Below are positions 13,001 to 24,628 of a stretch of DNA of 64,000 nucleotides, piece after piece (positions within the stretch are counted from its first letter, which is position 1; every line of letters begins with the position of its first letter). The stretch is from Omphiscola glabra. Lineage: Eukaryota; Mollusca; Gastropoda; Lymnaeidae. The notes under the pieces are model-generated. The model had not been told where the DNA came from and did not search any database. It worked only from the letters and a program-made list of their open reading frames with translations. The position numbers and the translations under genes were made by a program. The stretch is from NCBI GenBank assembly GCA_964017045.1, contig OZ024811.1, positions 15,581,312 through 15,645,311 on the forward strand, read 5' to 3'.

Positions 13001-13222
13001 ATGACATTATTTATAGCTATGAAACATGAATGATTTCAATGATCCAGATAATAAATTATATTTAAAATGTTTAACTTTCCCAAAATTTAAATAACTGCAT
13101 TGGTGGAATCTTACCTCTTTGATGTAATCATCTACAGTGCCTTGTAACTGCTCACATTGTTTCTCAAGAAAGTCCAATTTAACTTTGACATAGGTTGCAG
13201 AGGTTTCATCCACAGTTGCCAT
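10070..13222 (-). CDS. Long coiled-coil protein, 932 residues, three exons
   Basis: Exons: complement(13115..13222), complement(12807..12930) and complement(10070..12636), with canonical sites (GAG|GTAAGA, TTTTTAG|GT, AAAG|GTAAGT, TTCATAG|CG) and one continuous frame. The start MATVDETSAT lies in exon 1. The 851-residue open stretch of exon 3 alone begins at an internal Met, so it is not the true start. Residues about 195-280 hold roughly eight degenerate 10-residue repeats of the TEAVKPP type. From about residue 315 to 840 the chain is Lys/Glu/Gln/Leu-rich with heptad spacing, a long coiled coil (KKLNSFVADRSKIEKQHSEK). The end is acidic and Thr-rich (DEITLLTAADETTLLTVTDD). There is no signal peptide or membrane segment, so a cytoplasmic structural or centrosome-like role is possible, but I do not recognise the family. 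It is convergent with the membrane-protein gene. Confidence 0.85.
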
Positions 13223-13920
13223 TTCTAAGGCTTTGAAACCTACTTAAATTTTATAAAAAAGGAGGCTCAACATAAGTTATAAGTCTTAGTGATATTTTTT
13301 TCAACATGTATTTTTTGCCATAATTATATAGAACCAAGAACAAAGACAAGATAATGATATAAAATTAGGTTGCATAACTTTCTTGACCAAAAATGTTTTT
13401 TAAATAAGTATTTATACTACACCTATTCATACATTTTCTAAATATAGCATGCTAAATTCCAAATATGAAAGAAATAGCATTTTAGCTTACATAAAATTGG
13501 CTTTATTAATTTGCTAGTTTTTAATTGGATGTCTGTTTTAAATTTACAAAACAATAGTGTATATATATATATTACAGATATTTCTTCATGCATGATATTC
13601 AATTCAGCTTATCTTTCTAAAAGAGAATAATATCTTATTTAATCAAATTCAATTATTCTAAATTCATTATTTTTTCTTTTTGTAATAAATTTTGTACAAT
13701 TACATTTTGATTCATTAATTATAAGGGTAGGAAATTATTCAAATAAGTAGCTTTATAAAATGTGTTAGTTCTCATTTATAAATTGTAATTATACAGTAGG
13801 CTTACTTCCTTAAGATGTTTTTTTTGCCTTTTTAAAATCACATTTAAACAAAAAATGGAAAAAAACAGAATCCCAACAATTTAATGACAATGGCACAGGT
13901 AAAAAATAATTTATGGAATT
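13223..13920. other. Upstream region of the coiled-coil gene
   Basis: AT-rich, no exon seen. It should contain the promoter of the minus-strand gene, but I see no clear TATA box. Confidence 0.35.
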
Positions 13921-13924
13921 CTGT

Positions 13925-14180
13925 TATAGGCCTTTACTTGAAACTTTGGAGAGATAGTACCGTGTTCGCCATCTTGGTTGCCACGGCCCGCTAAATTATG
14001 TTCTAAATTTATCTCTAAACCTAACCTGAACACTAATTCTATCCCTAAACCTAACCTGAACCCTAAACTTATCTCTAACCTGGGTTTTGACCCTATCGGA
14101 ACCAGGGTTTTGACCCTATCGGAACTAGGGACAAAACACGCAAATGACCTCAGGGTGCTATCTCTCAAAATTAGGTAAGT
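13925..14180. repeat. Interspersed repeat with CCTAACCTGAACCCTAAA tracts, copy 1
   Basis: Starts near CGCCATCTTGGTTGCCACG and continues with degenerate tandem CCTAAACCTAACCTGAACCC units and a repeated TTTTGACCCTATCGGAAC. The same layout (GCCATCTTG..., AAAACG..., CCCTAACCTGAACCCTAAA) recurs at 15.5 and 31.3 kb, so this is a dispersed repeat family. The tracts resemble TTAGGG-type telomeric words but are not perfect arrays. Confidence 0.6.
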
Positions 14181-15489
14181 TAAATTTTATGATAATATGT
14201 AAGTTAAGATAAAACATGAGTATTGAGATTATTATAAAAAAACGGTAACAATAAGTGCAATTATTAGCATTACGACAGAGGTCTAAAAAAATTGTTAAAC
14301 TATCGCCTATTTTCACCACCCTAAGGCAAATATACTGGGACAATTTATTTCTCTCCGCACACTAACCAGTGTGAATTCTGTTAATGAATGTACAGAGTCC
14401 CATTCATTATTTTGCCATTCTGGCACCGCCCAGTGTTGAAAAATGATAAACATGCCATCATAAGCATGCTAATCAATTCTGTCAGTATCAAAATAATTAA
14501 TGCAAGGCCTGCATGCCTCTTCATATTTATTTAAAATATGAAAATGTTTGCATCTATAGCCTTGGCCTAAGCAATACTTAAACTTTAAAATTTAATGCCA
14601 TTTTAAAACTAGGCTGAGTAATTTTAACATTTTAAATTTATTTTAAAGTTATTAACAAGCTTTAGATCCTTTGTTAATTGCAATAAATAAGAAAGCAGGC
14701 CTAACACTTTGGCACGACTTTGGGCTTGACCTACACTTGTACTAGCCACAATAACAGCACACTGCTCAAACAGACACATTATTACTTACATATTGAATAA
14801 AATAAAAAAACAACAGTTCCAGTCTGAGTGAGAAAATTTGACTAATTCAGACTATTGGTGCCATTAGGGATACATTTAGGGCTTAATGACAGTGAATTAT
14901 AAAAGTTCACGGTTGTGGCAACCAAAATGGCAGCCGTGATTGTCATGGCACCAATAGGGCTTGTCATTTAATGGCGGAAATCTATAAATAGAACTACTGT
15001 AATCATCCAGGTAATCAGGTCGGACAAAATGTCAACACTGTTCAGCACTGCTATGCTAGCGAAGTGGCTCTTAACCTAAATCAAAACATTGTTTTCAACT
15101 ACATTTTATGAAATATTTACACCATTTTTTTAAACTGCTATTGCTATATATTCAAGGCTATACATTTTATGAAATGGGACTCCGAACACAGGTCTAAAAT
15201 TCATAACACTAGTAGTAGTAGGCCTAAATCGAATGAGAAGTTACTTTGTCAGTTTTATAATGTTTTACCATGAGTAAATGGTCAAATGTGATAAATTGCA
15301 GACTGTTTTTTATCTTTTTATTTTCAGAATAATATAATACGCCCTGTCCATTTGCAGGCATTTTTATTTTAATGATTTTTTAGATGGGGATCGAGTAGAA
15401 AGCTAAAAGAAAGACAAAAAAAGTTTGTGAACTAACATTTTGATTATCATTCCAATTTCAGTTTTGGTAATTGAACGCTACTGGTACCG

Positions 15490-15690
15490 CGTTTTTTTAA
15501 CATGGCCGCCATCTTGGTTGACACGTCCCGTAAAATTAAGAATAAAACGTTTAAAAAGTATGAAAAAACTTCCTAAATGTATCCCTCACCCTAACCTGAA
15601 CCCTAAATCTATCCCACACCCTAACCTGAACCCTAAATCTATCCCTCACCCTAAATCTATCCTACCTAACCTAATGAAATGAGGTACCAC
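15490..15690. repeat. Interspersed repeat with CCTAACCTGAACCCTAAA tracts, copy 2
   Basis: Shares with the 31.3-kb copy the order ATGGCCGC(C/T)ATCTTG, AAAATTAAGAATAAAACGTT, then CACCCTAACCTGAACCCTAA repeated two to three times. No inverted ends or coding capacity were seen. Confidence 0.6.
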
Positions 15691-16641
15691 AGATGAGCAT
15701 TAGCCTCAGTTTTTGTTTAGTGTTGGGGACTAGTCTAGTTGTAGAAAACATTCTTCGTTGTAAACCGTGTTTTCAGATCTATTTGCCCTAAAAAATAGTA
15801 ACATTACGTAGTGCGCTATGATGTTTTCCCGGTCTGAGAAATGACAAGCCCTATTTTCTGAATTTACCGAAATTTCACAATGTGGAGGTCCTACAGTCCA
15901 GTAACTTGACTTAGAAAGGAACTTGCATGTTTAAAATGAGCCCAAAAATGTAATAAAAAGATGACTTCAGCTTCTATTACAATTAGCCTAGTATTTTATT
16001 TTCATAATTTTATTAAATAGTTTTTTCAGTTTTATTTAGTTTAGAAAAATTTTGTGTTACTAAGTCTAACCTCTACCGAGTCACTTAACTATAAGTGAGT
16101 GAAGAAAGTAGCCTGACTTTATTATTATTATTTACCTTTTAAAAATAATCCACTTATCAGGCGAATGCAATGGCTCAGACTTGGAAGAAAGGTGTTCAGG
16201 GATCCTCTCTATCAAATGGTAATTGTTACTATCAGAAAGAAGTGGAAGTTATATCATGCATGACAACCACAGGCCAACTGAATTTAAATCAAATTGTATT
16301 CGTTCTTCCCGTCTTCCAGTAAGTTTTACCCTTCCGCCAGGGGAAGTCAGTCAATTCTAAAAAACGAAAACTGTAAAAACTTCACGGATATAACCATAAC
16401 CGTTTCATAATTAAAATTTAAAGAAAGAAATACACGTAAACCAAATAAATAATTCTTATTGTTTCAAATTTGATAAACATTTTATATAAATGTAATATTT
16501 CTAAAACTGTCAAATTTTTACTGATAAACACTGCAGCCAAAATTTGTATTATTTTAAAGTTAATGACCGCGACACATCAATCGGGGTAAACATACATGAT
16601 ACATTTTTAAGATAATAAAAAAGGTCTGATATAAATTTAAA
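15691..16641. other. Intergenic, upstream of microprotein gene A
   Basis: No exon or clear TATA element recognised. AT-rich. Confidence 0.35.
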
Positions 16642-19044
16642 ATGAGTGCAAGGTTAATAAAGATGACTTCCAATTCAAGAGCTTCAGCGATAATCGTTGC
16701 TTGTAAACGGTACTATGTTGCTACCACAAACCTCAACTATGCTGGCAACAAACCATCATCTCCAAGTGGTCGTGAAGGTAAAAAATAAGAAAAATAATCT
16801 TAAAATCTTAAATTAATACAAATACTAATACTATTATTACTATTACTATTACTAAATAAAATTGTAGCCAATCTATGGACTGTGGTAGCCCACCGTTCGA
16901 CTTTCGCTAAACTATTACTAATATTAGTAAATCTATCTATGGGCAGCCAGTAATTAAGGCTTAAGGCAAGGGTAAGCCAAGGAACAGAACAAAATTAGAA
17001 GATCAACAAGTCAAATGGATTTATGAGAAGTTAAGTCTAAGTTAATGTGTGTTTTACTGTAGTTTACAATTTCAAATGCTTATAATTTACACAAAATAAA
17101 TATCTATAATAATTAATATGTTACAAATTTTGAGGAATTACAACAGTAATTCAGTAATAATAACAGTTCATTAGAAGGGCTTAAATCTTAAATACTGCAC
17201 GGTAGGCCTACAAAGTTAAAGGACTAGGTGTGCCTTTATTATTTTATGAAATAAGGGGTGAGGAGGGAGCAGTGGCGTAGCGAGCTTAACTCGCACCCGG
17301 GGCACAATACCTTTTGAGCGCCTCCCAATACCTTTTTAGCGCCCCCTCCCCTATTCAAAAACCATACAAATTATAGTAAAATATACCATTTGGCGCCCCT
17401 TTGTGAGTAGCGCCCGGGGCATGATGCCCCCCCTTGCCCCCCTTACTACGCCACTGGGAGGGAGTGCCATGGAAGTTTGTGCAAAATTTAGAATTTAGGA
17501 TGAAAAGTCCATTGCTAGTAGTGGCAGTGGTCTGTAGATTTATTCTCGTATCAGAGAATGGTTAGTTAAATACTCCTGCCTAATGCTTCAAAGTTGTCAA
17601 GTTTTTCCAGTCTGCAAAAGCTGGTTAAATAATTTTCAAACAAGTGAGATTTATGAATCATGACAATTACAGATTTTATTACCGGTACATAAATTTTCTT
17701 ATTTTGTGGAAGATTATTCAGTTATTCAGTCTATTTCATAAAATATTTTTAATTATATTAAATCTTTGTTTTTTTAAGTTTAAAAAAAAAATAATTTTAA
17801 CAGGGACAAAGACAAAAGATAGTCAAACTCCTCCTAAGAGAGAAGGTGAGCAAGACAAAAAACCAAAAGTTGCAAAGAAAGAAGGTGAACAAGACAAGAA
17901 AGCACCAGTTGCAAAGCCTGAAGAGAAAGGTTTGTATTTGTGGTTTTGATTTATCAGGCTATAAAAGTGATGCAACCTGGGGCATCTACACAGGGAAAGT
18001 GGGGTGGAAGAAATAGCTGTTTTGAATCTGAGTTGAATATGGGGAGAATAAAATCTCCCCTCCCCCAACTTTTACCTTCTTTCGAATTTCTCCATGTAAA
18101 ATATGGGAAAGGGAAAAATTTAATTGTTCGATCTTTAACAATTTTTAGTGGGGGAGTAAATTTGTTAGGAGGAAAAAAAGTATTTGTTAATTGTCTGGAT
18201 TAGACTCGGCATTGAACTCCAATTCTCTTGTTAAATTGCTCCATATTTTGCCCAAAACAGCCAAACAGCCTCCCAAAATACACATTTTAAGTATTAAAAT
18301 TTAAAAAAAAATCATAGGCTGATTATATTCATTTTTTGAATAGTCACTAAATTTTATAATTTGATTTGCTGAAAAATGTGAAGAATTATGGAGCAAAATT
18401 GTAATAGTTTGTTATCAATGTTATAACTGAATAGTCAACAGTGTTCAATTTTTGTATTAGTAATATTCATAGTGAACTCCTGCATTAAAAAAACAATACC
18501 ATCACTTGCATGACCTACATACAGACCCACATACAGATTTTACCAAGTCCAGTTCTAGGGGGGAAAGAGTGGGGTTGGCTTCCACCACTTGGTTTGGGGG
18601 GGGGGGGGAGATAGACACCCCTGGGTGCAACTATTCCATCATTTCATATATAATTGAATTATAGTTACACTAAGTCACTAAGCAATAAAAATAATTACGG
18701 TTCCATGTTTTCCCTCATTTTCACAATATATTTGAGAACATAACAAATTTATTTGTATACTAACAAATAGTTATTTAATAAATTAATAATGTGTAAAAGA
18801 TTTATTTTAACACTGTTGATCCACTGCATATTAAAATACCAAGGTGGCTGTGTAATTTAAATTTAGGCATTTGTGTGCATTTGTCATTGCTGTTCAACAT
18901 TAAAACATTATTACAATGTTACTTGTACTGTGAATTATGTAAAGAAAATTCATACATTTTCTTTAAATTTACTGTTATCAACTGGTGATATATATTTATT
19001 TTTTCTTTGCAGCCTCTGGGCAAAAACGAGATGCCAAGAAATAG
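16642..19044 (+). CDS. Lysine-rich microprotein gene A (97 residues, three exons)
   Basis: Exons 16642-16777, 17804-17929 and 19013-19044, joined by two phase-1 introns (GAAG|GTAAAA, TTTTAACAG|GG, AAAG|GTTTGT, TTTGCAG|CC). The first exon (MSARLIKMTSNSRASAIIVA...) ends ...PSGREG, matching the whole first exon of gene D (MSGREG). A second in-frame ATG is at 16663, and an in-frame TGA lies just upstream. Exon 2 is Lys/Glu-rich and carries a 13-residue tandem duplication (REGEQDKKPKVAK, then KEGEQDKKAPVAK). Exon 3 ends ASGQKRDAKK. The N-terminal extension is basic and free of acidic residues, as in mitochondrial presequences, but that is only compositional. Function unknown. Exons 2 and 3 are well supported; attachment of exon 1 rests on phase and the SGREG match. 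Confidence 0.65.
17270..17456 (+). mobile_element. hAT-like MITE, CAGTGGCGTAG family, in intron 1 of gene A
   Basis: A 187-bp element has ends CAGTGGCGTAGCGAGC and TACTACGCCACTG and a perfect 8-bp target duplication GGAGGGAG (17262-17269 and 17457-17464). The interior has CCCGGGGCACAATACCTTTT and GCGCCCGGGGCATGATG motifs shared with copies at 37.2 and 53.3 kb. Confidence 0.85.
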
Positions 19045-19706
19045 TTTGCCATTATTTAAGGAATGTGCATTTGTCTTTCTCACGAATTGTGTTTTGACTA
19101 TGTGAAACAAGGACACCCTTTTTTTTTATAGAATATAGAAAGACAGAACACATTCAGACAGCTGACAGAACACATTCAGACAGCTGACAGAACACATTCA
19201 GACAGAACACATTCAGACAACTGTAGCAAGGAATTAGTGCTCCTTTTATCTCTGAGATTAAAATATTTGCATTTTCTCATTTATTAAGTCGTCCCTCCCC
19301 ATTTAAGTCATGCCGCACCCCCACTCCCCTAAGTCGTGCCCCCCCCCCCCTCTTTTTTTACACAATAGCTCAGTTCGAAAAAATTGAAGCAATATATTAT
19401 ACCCTGTAATTAGGTCTATTTTTCATTTACTTTTCTTTAGCTGAAATGTTTATTAATTGTTTTGGATGTCTATAATAATATTTATTTATATTTATTGATG
19501 TCACTAAGTATTATTTATACTGATATGAAGCTGAATATCTTTTAGATACATTTTATCTGTCACTTTTATTTATGTTCAGTGTAAAGCTAATCTTTATGTG
19601 TTTGCTTGGAATTGAAAAACTGAATTCATAGAAAAATCAAGAACTATTTTATTATACACTCCAACACTTTATTAGATCAATGTATATACCTGTATTTAGT
19701 AATAAA
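19045..19706 (+). other. Probable 3' UTR of gene A
   Basis: Follows the gene A stop. AATAAA is at 19701-19706. It contains the short tandem repeat at 19137-19220. Confidence 0.4.
19137..19220. repeat. Tandem repeat of GACAGAACACATTCAGACAG
   Basis: About four copies of a 16- to 22-bp unit, with length differences between copies. Confidence 0.75.
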
Positions 19707-20119
19707 ATAAATGTCTTTCCTTTTTTATTTGTGTAATTGAAAAGAGAAAAATTAAAAACATAACCTATAAAATAAATAGAAATTGATTGAATTTGTTTAA
19801 TTTCCTCTTCTAAATTCTTTGTTTTATTTACTGTTCAAAATGTAACAAAAAATATTTTTTTATGTTGGATATTTTAATAGTGAGTCAATGAAATAGGGGA
19901 GCGAACTTATAATTGGTAAAGCATACACAGATTTGAACTATGTCCCTTTATTTTACTTTCAAATTGTGAAAAAAAAAAAAAGGAAAAACTTTAGTGTTTA
20001 CGTTTCAACATGTGAGAGTAACTAAAGAGTTGGTTTGTTTTTTAAAAATATATATATAGCTTTTTAAATTGGTGAGTTGTGAACTCGGGTGAATGTGGAT
20101 TTAATAAGTTAATAAGACC

Positions 20120-20312
20120 ATAGTTAGTGCCGCCCGGAGCAGGCCAAGATCTTTGCCGCCCGTGGTGAACTAATATTTTTTCCGCCGCTTCCAGGAAAAA
20201 AAGACCTTTATAGTTGTCCAAACATGCCACCCCTCTTTATAAAGAAAAAAAAAAAAAGCCGCACCGGATGGACCTCGCCCCCCCCCCCTCAGTACCTCCC
20301 TTTCCACGCCAC
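20120..20312. repeat. Degenerate hAT-like MITE remnant
   Basis: Begins TTAGTGCCGCCCGGAGCAGG and ends CCACGCCACTG. Similar AGTGCC(G/A)CCCGG...GATCTTTGCC remnants lie at 38.50-38.60 and 38.89-39.07 kb. No target duplication identified. Confidence 0.45.
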
Positions 20313-20594
20313 TGTTCAGTTATATTAGTTATATTGAGCATATTCCGGGAAGTCAGTCATAAAATAAATAAAATATAAGTACAAAGGTTTTTTAAAAACG
20401 GAAACAAATTTTAAAAAACAACAAAAAACACGGGAGATCGTTCCATGTTTACCCAATAGAGATAATGAGGGGGGGGGGGGGGGGAGACTGCAATAAGGTA
20501 AAAGGAAATAATTCCTTTAGTCAGGTTTTCCCATATTTTCTTTCAGGTATTCCCCACTAATGAGCGGCGTTTTGGACAATATTTAAAACCTTTT

Positions 20595-20625
<31 letters not shown>

Positions 20626-20880
20626 TTAAAATGTAGTGCTTTGATCAATTCGGTGATGTGTTATGGAACATGTGACTTTCGTTCATTCGGTGGCTCTTAG
20701 GCCATGACCTTGAGTCGTGTCACATGACCTATAGGGCTGAGGTCACTCATCGGCGCACACGTGGCAGGAAAAGCATGAAGGAGACATCCGAAATGTGTAA
20801 TAACGTTTCTAAAATAAAGTAAAAAGGGCTTCATATTAATGTTATTTCTTGGAATTGTGATTTCTGTCGTCTTTCTGTGT

Positions 20881-21129
20881 GACGCTGTCTTGTATTTGGA
20901 CTCAAGTGACGCTGTCTTGTGTTTGGACTCAAGTGACGCTGTCTTGTGTTTGGACTCAAGTGACGCTGTCTTGTGTTTGGACTCAAGTGACGCTGTCTTG
21001 TGTTTGGACTCAAGTGACACTGTCTTATGTTTGGACTCAAGAGACGCTGTCTTGTGTTTGGACTCAAGTGACGATGTCTTGTGTTTGGACTCAAGTGACG
21101 CTGTCTTGTGTTTGGACTCAAGTGACACC
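20881..21129. repeat. 27-bp minisatellite, about 9 copies
   Basis: The unit GACGCTGTCTTGTGTTTGGA plus CTCAAGT is repeated about nine times with few substitutions. Because 27 is a multiple of three, several long spurious reading frames appear on both strands. I see no splice or promoter evidence for a gene. Confidence 0.9.
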
Positions 21130-21733
21130 TATTGACATAAACATACAAATCTCTTGACATACCCACACCTCCTATTACTCGAAGTAAGTCAAACAAGAAA
21201 TCTCATCTTACAGCTACTACACGGTGGGGAATATATATACATATGTACATTGAGAGAGAGAGGGGGGGGAGGGAGTGAGTGAGGTGATGATCTAATTTTA
21301 ATCTAATAACATTATTGATAACAACCACTCTTAACTGCTAGTTTGTACAGTTCTAACAACACGTGTTAAGTGTTATACATTAGGTTAACTAGATTGTATT
21401 AAAGATGCCCTCCGTCATCGAATATTGTTTTTAAAATTGTAGTTAGGACCTCATTATAAAGTGATTGCAACGATTTGAATCCCGTTTGATGCCATTCTTC
21501 TCTATACTATATCTTAATCTCTCCACCGCGACCGAGCATTGGTCAGCACAATGTCCGTGTCATGGTCAGTACAACGGCTAAACATTATGGAGGCACGACA
21601 TGAAGAGTACAATGAGATCAGCTTAAGGTCAAGGCCGTTGGTTCTATTTCGGGACCACAACACCTACCCTCACCCACCCCCGTTTATGTCAACAATCACG
21701 GGAACCCACCCACCGGACTTGTAGTCCTGCTTC

Positions 21734-23196
21734 CAGGGCTGCCACTCACTTTTTTAAAATTTCCCAAGATTTTGTCAACAAATTTCCCAAGATTTCCCAA
21801 GATCATATAAATATATAAGAGTTTTCTTTAAAAGGGGTTTTCTATGTAGAAATTAATGCAATAATAGCTTGAATTAATGCCCCTGAAACTCGGGGTACAG
21901 TAATTGACTGAAGTTTATTTTAAATGACATTTAAAAAAAAATCTTTATCACATATAAGAAAAAAAAAATAATTTTGAAAAAGAAAATTATTAATTTATAA
22001 TCCAAATTCTCCATACCCACTGGAGTTAGGCTACTAAATTAAATATTACCTCCAAATTTTCTGGTAAAAAATATCATCTACATGTGTTATAGAAGTCCTT
22101 TGAAACAAACCTCACAGGGCTAATCAACACAAAAGTCTCTTTACAACTATTACAAGTGCAACAGGTTCATCATCAAAACATATTTTTTTCTTATTGTAAG
22201 CCTGTAGATAAGAATTGGGGTTTGCAAAGCAATAAAGCAGAATTTAATAAGAATAAGTTTAGTTAAAATGGATTGATATTATATGAAGAAAATAAGTATT
22301 TTTTAAATTGTAGATTTACATTATAATTATAATAATTTTTTTCAAACAAAATACTGTTTAAATGAACTTTTCAGCTATAATCCTACAACGTACCGGTATA
22401 CTTTTAATATCTTAATTACCTGTGTGTAAATGCACAACTATTTTTTTTCCAATTGATGAAAATTAGGCTGGATTTTTTAACAGATGCATCTTATCATAGT
22501 TTGAACACATTGTAGAAGTAATTGAAATTCATCAAATTTTACTATAGATTCTTGATTGAACACTATCGTTCCCTCTTTGGCTTGTACTGTTTTTCGTATG
22601 GTTACTAATGTCTAATAGCCTAATGATAAAGTTTCCGAGCCTACTGCCCCCCCCCCCCCCTTTTTTTTCACTAAATTCTATAATATTAATTGTCTATATT
22701 GATTTCCTTTGAGATTTCAAGATTTATTATCAGTTTATTTATTGTTGAGACTTTTCTATGCATATGGTATACAAGGTCAATTTGATAAACTTTCAACACC
22801 TGGATGTAATTTTTAGTATTCAATGTAAAAAAAAAAATTAAAAAAAAAAAAGAGAAAATTGGATTTCTTTAATTATTAACTTTTTAGTACTAACTTCAAA
22901 ATACTAACTTTAATTACAGAAGATTTCTTATTTATTTATGAATGGTTTAAAAAATTAAAACCAGAAAAGAGTTAAAACAAAACATTTTTCCTTGTTACTT
23001 TAAAAACTATTTTGCTTTATTTTCACTTAAATTTTATCACATATGTTGTTTGCGTTTTTTCAAAATATGTAAAAAAAATCTTCCCCTGTTAATATTTCCC
23101 AAGGTTTTGCCTGATTTTCAAAATTATTCCCCAGATCCCAATGGGGGTCGTGAATTCCCAAGATCTTGGGAAATTTCCCAAGGTGTGGTAGCCCTG
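21734..23196. mobile_element. 1.46-kb non-autonomous hAT element
   Basis: The left end is CAGGGCTGCCACTCAC and the right end is GGTGTGGTAGCCCTG, an imperfect terminal inverted repeat, bounded by a perfect 8-bp target duplication CCTGCTTC (21726-21733 and 23197-23204). AAATTTCCCAAGAT motifs lie just inside both ends. The AT-rich interior shows no transposase reading frame. It is much longer than the other MITEs here, so it may be an internally decayed or rearranged parent. Confidence 0.85.
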
Positions 23197-23659
23197 CCTG
23201 CTTCACGTCCTCACGACTCCACGAGTCAGTTCGACCTCGTGAGCTGCGGCGTGAACGCGTTAAGCCCTCGCCCTCTCTTCGGCGTTGCTGTGCGTGTTTT
23301 GGTTCCAGCCTTGAAAATGTTTTCTAACGTTCATCTTGAATTGTTTAAGGCCTGTAATTGACCTAAAAACAAGCACCCACCCCCAAGCCCCCCCCACCTT
23401 CCTTTTACACTCATGGCGCATCCATTCGTATAATCGCCAGTTTGCCTGCTATTTGAAAAAAATATAAAAAATTTGTGTAGTGTATGCTATGGATTTTTTT
23501 CCTTCCCTTTTTGTTTTTTTCTACATTTAACCACATAGATTTGGGGTTTGAAAAAAAAACGTTATCACTGCACTGAATGGCAGGTGATGATCCAGTATCA
23601 AACAGAAACTCGTCAATCTCCCCCCTAGGCAGCGAAGAGGTCACGACAAACAGTTTCGA

Positions 23660-23915
23660 CTTTTAAAAACAAGAACTCAGTACAGGAGCTCCTCATTCCT
23701 GCCAAAGACAATAAGGGACTGGAATAAGCTTCCAAAAGCAACAGTTGAGGCGACTACACTTGACACATTTACGGCTCTTGCCTTCTGTCTTGCAACCAGT
23801 GGATTATCACCTTGAAAACCACGCACATTAACATCGCGAACCCCTCTGAACCATAGGAGCCATAATGACCAATCCATTGATCGTGGGCCCTCAAAACATA
23901 GAAGAAGAAGAAGGT
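23660..23915 (+). pseudogene. LINE reverse-transcriptase C-terminal fragment with 3' tail
   Basis: A + strand frame near 23665-23780 reads RTQYRSSSFLPKTIRDWNKL and then PKATVEATTLDTF, the typical 'SFFPRTIRDWN.LP' ending of CR1-like non-LTR retrotransposon ORF2 proteins. A short 3' UTR ends in GAAGAAGAAGAAGG, a simple-repeat tail. It is 5'-truncated, as is usual for dead LINE copies. Confidence 0.6.
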
Positions 23916-24628
23916 CGGGGACTGGGGGGGGGGGGGGGCAGAGATAGATAATTATGTTTGGCGTCCCGGACCATCACTCAAGCTGTGACGCGAACAATGC
24001 TGGCCACTTTAACAATGTGCAATATAATGGAATAGGAGGCAATGGCAGTTAGGCTATTAGGACATACAGAACCGTACAGTTAAAACCAAAGGCCTCCAAA
24101 TAGTACAGTCAACATTATTATTTGAAAACATGCTAAAAAAACACAACAAAACAAACACATGCTTGCCACTACTTCGCTTTGCGTATTGCGTCTGTACGCA
24201 GCACATGCGCACTTCGAGTTTGCTTCACACGAAGTGATAACCGATACGGTAACGGGGGCGTCATCATGAATCTTTACATCACAAGAATCGGGCTAGGGCG
24301 CCGACAGGACATTGGTAAGTAAAAGCTGCGCCCGGCGGAAAAAAAACACCTAAATAAAAGCGCCCTCTTATTAACATACATATTTTGGATGAAAAGGGGC
24401 GGTTTTAAGACACTCCGAAGATGGCGCCCGGACCGGGTGCTCCCTTCGCCCCCACTCCACATTTCAACGACCCAGGGACCCGGCAACAGATTATTATTGT
24501 CATCTAGGCACCACTACTTAGTGGCGTAAATAGTACCGCAGTAAAAAAAAATGTGTGTGGGGGTGTGGGTGGTTAATCTAAGAAAACCTTGGTCTAGAAA
24601 AGATTAAGTTTTGATTATAAAACATAAT
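23916..24628. other. Non-coding, no feature firmly recognised
   Basis: Contains a G run (about 23925-23938) and GGGCGCC-rich words that may be further decayed MITE sequence around 24290-24530. Confidence 0.35.

Noticed and set aside
20831..21196. Long reading frames over the 27-bp array on both strands
   Set aside because: They arise from a 3n repeat period; no start context, splice site or non-repeat coding sequence.
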